From the NCBI GenBank assembly GCA_031213475.1, contig JARUPZ010000026.1, positions 4,854,823-4,918,822 of the forward strand: a DNA stretch of 64,000 bases, given 5' to 3'. Shown here in pieces: positions 10,937 to 22,451 of the stretch; position 1 is the first letter of the stretch; every line of letters begins with the position of its first letter. Position numbers and translations under genes: made by a program. The notes below the pieces were generated by a model that worked only from the letters and a program-made list of their open reading frames with translations, did no database searches and was not told the origin of the DNA. This DNA comes from Nereocystis luetkeana (Eukaryota > Sar > Phaeophyceae > Laminariales > Laminariaceae).

Positions 10937-11310
10937 TCCTTATACATCCTTATTGTGCAGATACCTGTGGTCTGTCGCAGGCCCTGGTGTCTCGCCGGCC
11001 TCGACGTAGTCTTCATTGATCTCCAGACGACCACCAGAGAGGGGAAGAATGACACCTTGCCCAGCTAGATATATTGCATTCATCAATGCACATGACATTG
11101 TGCCAAAGTAGCACTGCCGTAATGTAGCATGCACCAGGTGCTGAAACCAGCAATTATGCAGATACCTGCGGTCTGTTCCAGACCCTGGTGTCTCATCGGT
11201 CTCGACGTAGTCGTCATCTTCATTCATCCCCAGGCATTATCAATGCGTGTGTGCTAAAGCAACACTGCCGTGGAGTAGATTGTACCAGGTGCTGCAGCCA
11301 GAATCCTAGA
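10937..11310 (+). repeat. direct repeat of ~200 bp upstream of the large gene
   Basis: Two diverged copies about 204 bp apart. Each carries TGCAGATACCTG.GGTCTG, then CCCTGGTGTCTC and CTCGACGTAGTC, and each is followed by ACACTGCCGT.. / CACTGCCGT.. and ACCAGGTGCTG. The second copy ends about 180 bp before the first in-frame ATG. Confidence 0.6.
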
Positions 11311-11486
11311 GTGCCTTCAACGCCAAGGCCCACTTGACACATTGGTTGCGAGTATTTTCGTTTAGTTCCTTAACCTTGACCGTGTTTGAAACACGTCAAT
11401 GCTAATCGTACCCCTCTTCAGCCTCACTTCGCCCTGGCCACTTTCCTCCTTCGAATCACAACTGAAGGGGCGGCGCGAGCTGCCCA

Positions 11487-12461
11487 ATGTTTGCGCAGTA
11501 CGTGCGCGCAGGCCATCCTGCAGCCCCCCGCAACGCCCGCTTCACTGGGCACTCCGCTGGACGAATGGCTCCGTCAGCATCGATACCGCCAGCGACGACT
11601 AGTCAAGAACAACCGCACGAGCGACAACCATTGAAGGCGTGTGGCACCCAGAAGAAACGAAGGAGTCGGGCATCGGGCTATTGCACTGAACTCGGTCGTT
11701 TCCCACATCCCGTGAAAGCAGGCTTCTTTCTCCTCGTTGGCGTAATCCTCGGGAAACCGATATGCACGGGTTCGCGAATGGGTATGGGGGTATTTGCTGC
11801 GCCTTGTACGTCTGTAGCAACAACAAGTGGTACGGGAGGAGAAGGAGTTGCCCAACAGCTCAGTGTCCCGCCCACGACGGCCTCGGATCTCACGACCGTG
11901 TTCGACTGCGAGGGGGGGGAGTTCGAGGTATATTGGTCTGGCGCCGTGAATCTGACCGGCACTATCGTCATTGGCAGCGGCACCACAGTGAGCATATTTG
12001 GCGACGGCAATTCCAGCGAGGGTGACAGCAGTCTGAGCGACCAGGAGGGGCTTGAGAAGCTCACGAGCGGGCTAGAACTTCCGCTCGGCCTGACATCGGC
12101 CGCCGTAGGAGTGGGTCCTTCGAACATAACTTCCGACACCGACACGAGCATCTCCTTCGGGCCAATGTTTTACGTCAACGGTGGTCATTTATTATTGCAA
12201 GACATGATCGTTCGTGGTGGGTTTTCGGCTAACACCGCCAACGCTCTAGACGGACGTGGAGGTGGCGTCTATGGTGTACGCTCGGACGTCTCCGTCGCCC
12301 GGTGCGAGTTCAGCGACAATTTCGCCGAGCACTTCGGTGGAGCGATTTACGCGAACGAATCGACTCTCACGGTGGTCGACTCGATGTTCAGATCGTGTGA
12401 GGCTGGGTTTAACTATACCTCCGAAGACGGGGACTGGGAGGGTGCAGGCGGTGGCATCTTG
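11487..12461 (+). CDS. exon 1: N-terminus and first Pmp repeats
   Basis: 325 codons, ends in phase 0 at donor GTAAGC. Contains hydrophobic AGFFLLVGVILG (signal sequence or anchor) and the Pmp motifs FSDN and GGAI near residues 275-288. ATG 11487 gives the longest frame; ATG 11565, with G at +4, would shorten it by 26 residues. Intron 1 (12462-13258) shows nothing recognisable. Confidence 0.85.
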
Positions 12462-15400
12462 GTAAGCACTTGAGCTGTACGGAACAGCACGGTATCGGCA
12501 CAGCCATGTCACGGTTACCTCACTCGCGTTGTTTTTCGCAAGGCGTTCGAGAGTTTGTCGTTGCAGTGGTCCGCATGGTTGCCCCTTCCTCAGTGAAGGT
12601 TGAGGGGGGACATTCTTTTTTACCTTCTGCTTTTCGGGCGACTGTCATATTCTCGTACATCGTTCGTGGATACCATAAAAAGGCCCAAGGGATGCTCCTA
12701 GAGAGGACCTGTTGCGGATGTCTCGTTTTCACATGTATTACAGGTATCTATGTATCGCACGAGTGCCTTTAAACAATCAGATTCGACGTCAGATAGTAAT
12801 CCGGTGAGGAACACGCTGCCTCCTGGATGCGTACAGGCGCGAACGAAAAACTGTTTACTGAGGCGTATACCTGGCTGCCGACGGGGATGGGGATCGGGAT
12901 GCGTGTTTGTTGTCCGTTGAGAGCTCGCGGATTATGATGTCAGTGCAAGCTTACCATTGCTTAAATTTGAGCTGGCTACCACTATTTGACGAGGAATGGG
13001 GCTGCCAGTGGTTGAGAGGTCGCTCTCTTCAACGTTGATTCGAAATAGTCCCCCCCCCATACCGCCCGCTCTGCGCCCAAGCCTGAACTGACGTAGTCCA
13101 ACTCTAAACCCACCCTTAATGGTAACCTAGCCCTCTCCCTTCATGTGCCAGCGTCGCCCTTTACTTCGCCGCCCAGCACAACAACGTGCCCGGACTACAG
13201 CCCCACGCACGTTACTTATCCCAGCCCCACAATAAACACACGGAACGATGGTTGACAGGTTGATTTGTCCGAAGTGCTGGTGGACGGTTGTCTCTTCGAG
13301 GGCGGTTACGCTCAAAAGAAAGGGGGCGGAATATCTCAGCAGAATGGGAATATGTCGGTGTCGGGCTCGGTGTTCTACGGCAACGGCGCTGGGGGCCGAA
13401 ACGTCGAGCACGGTAAGTCGTTATCCGAGGTTTAAATGTCTTGGCAGGATGGATGTTGGGCTGATCACAATGGGGTAGGGCTTGGTTACATTATGTCGAT
13501 CCTAATGACGACGGCGACAACAACAACCCGCGAGACGCACCAGCTCGAACAGTGTAGCGTAGCCTAACGCGGTCGTCACATTGTTTTGGAGAACACGAGA
13601 ACATAGGCGCTGCTTGGCATCGGTGCTCGAAAGCATTCGGTTGTGTTTGGTGAATGTCGCCTGTGCTGCATGCTGCTGCGAACGTTTTCAGGATAGTCAG
13701 GCAACTCCTTGTTCTGACATGGGGCTTCCCTCAGTGTACAAATGGTAACTGTCTGCTGTAGTGATGCGGCGTTGCGGACGTGTGCCTTCGAGATCCAGCC
13801 CGATTATGTCGGCTCTGAAACCACGACTGTCTTGACATCTTTTCGCATAGCCGCATGGTAGACAACATAGGGAAGTCACACCGCAGATGACATAGGCTGG
13901 CTAATTCGCATCAGGTGTCGAATCAGAGCCCCTTGTGGCTGTGGCAGCGGAGCGGACGTACCAACACACGCGGTCCAACAATGAATCGCCCTTACTACGT
14001 GTCCCCACGCGTTTTATTAACATTAGTGCGAATCTCACGGGAGGATTTTCATCACTTTTACTTTTCAATGTAGCTCGTACCAGGCAGGAGATTTTGCCTT
14101 TGCCGGTCTGCTTCTCGACAAGCCGTGGTCACAGGTGTTGCCCATTCCCCCTCCGTGCTTTTACTGTTTGTCGCATATAGGGTTCAGCATTCCCACCCCT
14201 CGTCTATGTTCATCGAATGCTTGTTAACTCACGCTCTCGTCCTTCCGCTAACCAACGCTTAGGCAGTAAAATGTCCCTACGAGTATGCACTCGGGGAGAC
14301 TCGAACCCAAGAGCTTAATCCTAGTAGGCACGCGGACCACCTACCAAGCCCCCAAGGTTGTATCTTGCATTTACGGTGGATCTGCACTAGACTTGCGTCT
14401 GGTAGGTCGGGGTCGAACACAGCAACCATAGAAACAATTCCCCCCCATTGACGCCAAACGTACCCCTTGCAGAGGAGCCAAGAGGGGAGGGCGCTGACCT
14501 GTCATTCACAGCGTGTGATCGATCGTTCGACGGCCTGGCCAAGTGCGGTGTCCATGACACGGTGTTCGTCAACAGCCGCGTTGCAAAAAAGGGCGGTGCG
14601 GTGGCCATCGCCAGCGGAGGCGGGAAGTCAAGCGTGGAGTTCCACCGGTGCACGGTCAACAACAGTTCTACGGGGCTTGCCATAAAGGACGACCCTCAAG
14701 GAGAAGGGGGTGCCTTTTCGGTCGGCGGGGGGGTCACCCTTCTCTTGTCGGACTGCATTCTCAGGAACAGTTATTGCGGGAAGAAGGTGCGCCATTTTGT
14801 TTGTTTCGTTCGTCCGAGGTGGTCCGCTACACTGCTGCGTTCGCCCGTATCGGTTGAAAGATGAGGTGTACGGCCCTCTCATACTATACGTGTATTGGGT
14901 TTTGAGAGGATCCACAGCATGCATGGGGGCACCTGGAACTTCAGAAGCGGACCCGAGTTTCAACTGCCCCCTGGATACGTCAACACATCGTGAGTCAATA
15001 TCTACCGCCGCCCCTCTCCCCCCCCCCCCCCCCCCCGCCCTCCCCTCCGTTGGATGCGAAATATCGGCTATCAAGCAGGGCGGGGTGCTCGTGCTGTCTT
15101 CCGGGGAAGATTGGTTTGATAACCCCGGTGGTGCTGTCATCATGCGGAACTCCTCTTTCGAGAAGAATACGGCCGATCTCGACAACGGAGCCGTGGCGAA
15201 CGTGGAGAAGTTCGCTTCGATTGTGGTCGAGGGAGACAGCAACGTGTTCGAGGGTAACACCTGTGGTGCAGACGGCGGTGTCTTTGCGTCGACAACCGAC
15301 ACGCTGGTGACCGTCGAGGGCGGTACTATCAATGGGAACAGCTGCGGTGGGGTGAGTCCTTTCCTTTCCTAGGGGCGCGGCTCCCTCTTGTTTATAGAGC

Positions 15401-18400
15401 CCCGCGACTGCTATTCTAGGCCACCTTCTGTCGGGTTTGGGATTCCCGCCCGTGGTGAAGGCCGGGCAAAGCTCCTGCCGAGCCGAGGCGCCGGAGTCGT
15501 CGAATCTTCTTGCTTTCAAACGTGACGTTTGTGGGCAACAGGCAGCGGCAAAGAGTGCTGTGACCAGCTACACAAGCGCACTTCGGTCGGTCCTTCTATC
15601 GCACAAGCCACCCAAACGCTTGTTTTTCTACGTTCCATTCACTCCATTGCGCTGATTTGAACGAGGGCGTGTTCACTGTAGGCCGCCCTCAAGCGGCCAA
15701 TTGCATCCCGAGCGCCGAGATGGGCTCAGATGCGGCCTCTTCGGTTTGTGCGACCTCCACCCGAAGGCCACGGCGCCTTCAGGTCGGTTCGAAACAGATA
15801 TGTGGGAACTCTCCTTTTCTTCGCGCCAGCCCCACCAGAAGCCGTCCCGTAGAGCGGCCCGAAACAAACCTGTCCGCCTGACCCAAGTCCTGGCCGAAGA
15901 TGTTGACTTGTGGACGCTGAGGTACATTCCTATAGTGGATGTGTGTGCAGTCACTACGCGCACGAGTATACGAATATCTGAGTCTACGGTAGATCAAATA
16001 TGCGTAACATTTAAATGGCTACTGGACGCGCTCTTCTGCTCCCCCCTTTTTTTTTTCGTCAGAACGGTGGTGTGTTTTGGTCAAAAGGAGACATCGTCAT
16101 CTCAGGCGGAACATTCACCGAAAACACGACCCCGGAGAGCGGCGGCGTATTCTTCGGCTCCAAAGAGAGTTCCATCACCTTGAGCGGCGGAACGTTCGAG
16201 AAAAACATGGCTGAGGATGGTGCCGTGGGCTCGGTGAGCGGCGGTTCCTCGCTACTGGTGGAGAACGGCGTGTTTACTGGAAACGTCGCGGAGGGCCAAG
16301 GAGGAGTGTTTTCGGTGATCGACGGGGGCGACATCCAGGCAAGGAGAGAAAGCAAGGACAGAACGTGTTGGAATGTTTTGTCGGTGTCAAGGGTATCGAA
16401 CATGAACGATGTAGTTGTTTGCTTCGTTTCATTTTTTATTTCGTCCCCGACGATGGAGATCTCGCGGTGTTTTCTTTTGTCGCCGACGGCAGGCAGAGAA
16501 AACAACGCCTTCAACTAGTTAAGCTTACCCGCTTTCGAGACTGCACCCCCGTTAGGACACGAAACAGTTGGAGTTAGAGTCACATGTTGGTACGTGGGCA
16601 GTGTAGTACTAAAGGGGTTATCGCGTAGGGGGCTTCCGTTATGTTTGAGGTGTTATTACGGGGGGCCATAGTTGATAGAACCTGTCGTATACATGAAAAC
16701 TTACTTCGAAGTAGATATTTAACCATCTCTACTAACAATATTTGGTCCTATTAACTATGGCCCCCCGTAATAGTTAGGTACGAATAGTAGTGCGGTTTCG
16801 CAGTCCCTGGAAACAAGGGGTACAAACTTCCCTTTGTCACGGGACTGTCGGTGCCACCGATATTGGTTTGGTGCCAGAAGCCGATGCGTGCGTGTTATTG
16901 ATGGTAGTAGATAAGGCGCACGGTAGTGACGCAATCGTATCGCCTCCGTGCTGAGAAACGCCGTGGAAAGATGAAAACAGCATCGTCTTGGTTTTCACTG
17001 GGCCCAGGTGAAGAACGGACCGGGGGGGGGTATCTCGTTGGGTTGACACCGATTGGTAGTAAAACTCCTTTTGGAATAGAGCTCCGCCCGTGCGCCTCTC
17101 TGGTGATGCGTCGTTGGCAATGATTCACGCGGTAGCTGCGTTTGGCTACTGTTATTATCAGCCTTGTATTAAGGTGAAACAGTTGGCTGTGTACACGAAT
17201 GATATAAGGAGGAAAACGTTGGTTCTTTGCTATACTCGTGTGCAGTACTTCAAAGGCTAGATCGTCGCAATCAAGCTTTCCCCCCTGATCATGAATCACC
17301 CGAACCACCTCGATATCGACGCTGAATCCCGCAAGGCGTGTGCCGCCTTGGTTGCCGCAAGCCGTGCGCAAGTGACGCCGTAGGACATTCCCGTGTTCGA
17401 GGAATGTTTTCGCTTTTTTCGATGAATCTTCTTGCTCACAATTTCGTCGCGATGACGCAAAGTCCGGCCCGTGTTTGTCATGATAGCTCGCGATCTCTCG
17501 TCCTCCTCGCACACATAAGGCTTCGGGGATAACCTAAAGGCTCGTATTATTTTGTCTAAACAGATAACGGGAGGAGCCTTCACCAACAACACGGCCGACT
17601 TCGGAGGTTTCTTGTATAAATCAGGGGAGGGAGAGGCCTCGTGCACGGGGGCGTCTATCCTGCTGCACCATGGCGTGGATGGCGGCGCCATCCACGCGGT
17701 CGACGAGGCTGTCCTGGATTGGGCTTGCGATATAGGAAACAACTCGGCCCTCGCCGGACCTGCCGTGTGAGTTCAATACGACGGAGGCAGAACAGTTGTC
17801 CTCCGCGATTGAAAGAAACAGTGTGTCCCCACATTCGACCGGGAAAAAAGCCAGGTCAGCGGCCATTATACCACACGCTCCACCCCTCTGCCAGTCCGGC
17901 GAGGGGGGAGTGCATGCGGCTGATTCGATCGCCGCGTTCATGTCACGAATCCCTGAGGTTCCGTAGGGGTGCCGTGGATTTGTGGACGCAGCGCGAGGGC
18001 ATTTTGTCTGCGTCGTGCCGGTGCGTGCTTCAACCGCTCGTCGGTATAGAGGTGTTCTATGATAGAGGGTCACCCTGAATTTTCTGAGGCTCATCAGTTA
18101 AGGAGCTCCATTGACCCATTCTACGATAGAGGTAGCACATTTCCGCTATTTAGCTGCTGAAAGACGGGGTTCCTAGACCCAAAATCGTCGGAATGTCAAT
18201 CTTGATTTCAATTTTTTTCAGTAGACTTGGGCCATGGGATTGTTCGCCGCGATGCATTTCAACTTTTGCTGAAGTCAGTTTTCGGGTGAGTTATGGAGCT
18301 CCTCAAGTGAAGAGCCTCAGAAAATTCAAGATGAACCCCTATCGTAGAACGCCTCCATCCCTCACCCGAAACTGACTTCATCGAAATCAAATTGCTTTCT

Positions 18401-21400
18401 CGACGGATCATCCCATGGCCCGAGTATACAATGGCGTAATTTTTCGAAACAAGATTGGCATTCCGACGACTTTGGGTGAAGGAGCAACGTTTTAGCGGAA
18501 ATGTGCCACCTTTATCATAGCTTCATCCATTGAAGGCGTGTCCGTCCACCACGGTCGAGCGAAGGCGTTACACAGACCCGAAAGCGATCGTTCGCCGTGA
18601 TGGCCAGACCGTCAGAAAATAGAAGTCGCAGAGCACCCCGTCATAATGCTGGCAGTCCGTAGTCGTGGCGCCTTCTCATAATCACAACAACTCACTCCTC
18701 CCGCGGGCTTTCCCGCGGGGAGCATGACAACCATTAGTGTCGGGTAAGTTTGTTCGAAGCGGGATATACCACCCTCGATGCCGTAACCACCTCCCCTGCT
18801 TGGCACTTGATGTGGTGACCAGCTGATGTGCTGCACGCCGTCGACTCGTGTAGCTTGGGCGGTCGTGTTTGGCCTTACGTGGCAGCACGTTGGCAAACTC
18901 AAGGAGTTTAGGTGCAATCCAAGGGTGATCGCACTTACGGCAGATAGCAATATAAACCAAAGCGCGCCTACGCTACACATACCAGTTGCCAAGAACCACA
19001 TGTTGAACTGTAACAAGATCCTAAGTTGCTTGCAGTATCGGGACTAACAGTACACCGGACGTTCGTCTATACCTGAGTTAGACCTGTACGAGGTAAGGTA
19101 TTGAAGAGGTCTTGCTTCGCCCATAACGCGGTCTTTTTTTTTTTCACGTTCCGCACGACAAACCCACATCCATACGGTGTGGAAAACTGATCGTGGGCAG
19201 CCCCAAACTTCTCTAGGTGGCCCAACATGGGTCTACTGCAGCGAACCTGCGGGTTGTCCCCCGTTCCCATGTGCCTGCGCTGCTCGGTGCCACTATGCCG
19301 TGCGGTCAGTCGCGATGTAGCATGGGCTGTCAGACGTGGTATCTTGTATATTGTGCTGCGCCGTGCACCTGATTTACTGCTTCTTACCGAGACGGCGGTG
19401 CTAAGCCATGTGTACTTCGGCGGTGTCAACCTCGTGCTGTATCTGCTGCTGCCATCTAGCTACGCCCGGGACCACGCGAATGTGTCTCTCCGAGGGATTT
19501 CTGTGTCTGAAAACTCTGTGGCTCGGGGAAGCGTGATCTTCGTGGTCAACAGCGTTCTCGAAACCTACCAGGTGCGTACGAAACCAACTATTACGGGGGG
19601 CCATAGTCAACAGGACCTGTCGTAGACATAAAAACCTATATATTTAACCATTTCTACCCACAATATTTGGTCCTATTCACTACGGCCCCCCGTAATAGTC
19701 TATGAGGCGCGAGTTGCTTTGGCAAAGCGGGCAGACCTCTATTCGAGCTACTTCGTTTGTTGGCGACATCGGACGTACAGCAGTGCAGTTTATTTAGTGC
19801 GTTGTTGTTGTTGTTTGGAGTCATCGTACCTGTTCTCGACCGAGGGTTGGCCTACCCAACTCGGCGTGAGCATCAATCCAGCGCAAGTCATTCCTCTGGG
19901 CAGGGTATCTAACGCACACACATGTGTAGCGACCCGGTGGATATATGATGTTGAAACAGTTATTCCGTCTCACGGACAGGTAGGTTTATACATCCCTACC
20001 CCCTTTGGAAATTCACCCACGCTTCTGAGACAACCTACTTCAATTCAGAGTAGGGTCGGCTTTATATGGGCGAAGTGATTTTAAAGTACAGTCCTAGAAA
20101 ATCAAGCTCTGCCCGCTCGTGACCCGGCCTGATTTTGGAAGAGAAGAACGTACTTCAGGGGATGGTTCGTCGTCATGAGGTGGAATGTAAAAACGACAGT
20201 ATCGTGCGATGCAAGGGTGCTTCGAGTAATCGAGAATCGGGGTGTACTACTGTGGTGGTGTGCTTATTCGGCCGGAACATGACACCTGCAGTCTAGTTTA
20301 ACGGTGGCACGACTTGGGCGTTATCGCATGGTCAGGATCAACGGGCAGGCCAACAACGAGTATGGTTGGATAAACGTCTCACCTACTGCTGTGACGCAAC
20401 TTCTGTGCGCAGGTGGACTTTATAGACTCGTCGGGGGCATTAAGTCTGTCGGCGGTGCAGGTGGACGAAGCATCCAGCTACACGGCGGATGACACTTCCT
20501 TTCAAGGCTTCAAGGGAGAGGTTCGTGGTACATCCAGAGTATGGCTTGTTGTGGGCGCTGGTTGTGTAACCCTGTTCAGTCTGTGCCGGCGTTTTTCGGG
20601 ACAGATACTCAGAAGTTGCGTATTGGTTGCAGTTATTATACATGGTTGAAGTAAATTTGCGTGTCTTTTTCTCGATAAACGCTGACACCAGGGGTGAAAG
20701 TTATCGCCGCACACGGTAGCAATAGGGCACCAGGGCTGGTCCAGCAGCGCACTTGCTTGCGTACACTGCCGCACGCCAAACAACGTAACGCCATCCTTCC
20801 CCGCGATGCTCGTGTTTTTTTTTTACTCGTTGGTCGGTCGCTTCCAGGCAGTCGTTTACAGCGAAGGGAAGATCTTCTTGGACGACTGCGACTTCAGCGG
20901 CAGCACCTCGTCGGTGCTGGTCCACTCGGAGCCAGGCTCTATAGCGGAAATCAGGAACGCCGTGCTCGGGGACAAGAACTGTGAGCCACAGCGGGCTGGA
21001 AAATGATAAATATTGCCGCGCTCTATCCCTGCTCGTGGTACAGTACCATCCCACTTGGTCGTTGTTCGTAGTCGCTGTAGCCCATCCCGGGTAACTCCTG
21101 TACACGGTCTGTTTTTGTTTTAGACGCATGTCGGCGCGTGTACGGAGGAAGGGAGGCGTTCTTTTAGCCGCGACGTATATGCGTTATCAAAGTATGGCTT
21201 TACCTTCCTATCCTTCCTCTCCTCTCCTCCGCTGGCCCACTATTTACATGCACGTCTCCCTCTTCCCGATCGACACCTTTCTCTGCATGGCGTCAGATTT
21301 GGCCCTGGCCATGGCAAGCTCGACGGCTGTTGAGCGACCGAACGCCACGTCGCTGACCACTGCCAACTTCAAATGTGTAGATGCTCTAGAGGGGGCGGGA

Positions 21401-22401
21401 GGCGGAGACGAATCCACAAGCACTTCTCAATACTCCCCTTGCAGCGGATCCGTGTGCCTGGATGGTGACCTCGGAGTGTACTGCCAGTGCTACTACCCGA
21501 AACGTGCAAACTCGGATGAGGTAAGGCACTCGCTGAAGAAAACTCGGATGAGGTAACGCACTCACTGAAGAAAATCTGAGTGTTTGTTTTTCTTCGAGCC
21601 CTGTCTGATTACTGGGTTTTGCATTTTCATTTCCCTGATAGCCTTTTGCATTTTCATTTCCCCGACAGCCCCGCCGCGGTTAAAACCGCAGCAAACCCCG
21701 CAACCATTGCGCTGTTCACGAAATCCTCCTTCGCGCTCCGCTCGTCTGGGCGATAGTATGGGAAACGTATCCGCTGCTGCTGCTGCTCCATATGGAGCTC
21801 GAGGCCGCCTTCTCCAATTTACGATAGCTTTTACAGCTGTGCAATTCGGATGAGATTTCGCGGAATGGAGAGCGTGTGGCCCCCTTCTTATCCAAACCGA
21901 TATTTGAACAAGTACCGAAACGGTTATCCCACACCCTACACCTAACCCTCACCTCAACCCCGTTTCCTGCCCAAAGGAACAGTCTTGCCACGCCGGCCTC
22001 TGCCTCGAACCTGCACCGACGTGGGCTCTGTCCCGGCCAACGTGCTGTTGATGCCGCTGCTGCAGATGCGGGGACGGCGGCGGTGACGCTTGTGGTCGCC
22101 GTAGCGGTCATAACTTAAAGGAATATCCAAACTTATCCTCGCATTGACAAAAAAAAATAACCAGCGCGACCCCTTATTTTTCCCTGCCGTTGTCACACGC
22201 TCCGCCCTCTTTCCCTAACGCCAAAAAACAAACCACGTGCATCCATGATGAAAACAGAGGTGCGTGAACGGGGACGCGACCGCGTTGAACCTTACCCTGC
22301 TGAACGGTAACCCGGAAGAAGTATTCTACCCGGCATTGGTCGAGGGGGACCTTCTACTATCGTACGAATCCGCAGCCGGTTCCAGCGCAACAGGTGGCTC
22401 T

Positions 22402-22451
<50 letters not shown>

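Noticed and set aside
11678-12151. 157-aa antisense frame
   Set aside because: Shadow of exon 1; the sense strand has protein motifs and splice continuity.
14628-15332. 234-aa antisense frame
   Set aside because: Shadow of exons 3-4 and the intron between them.
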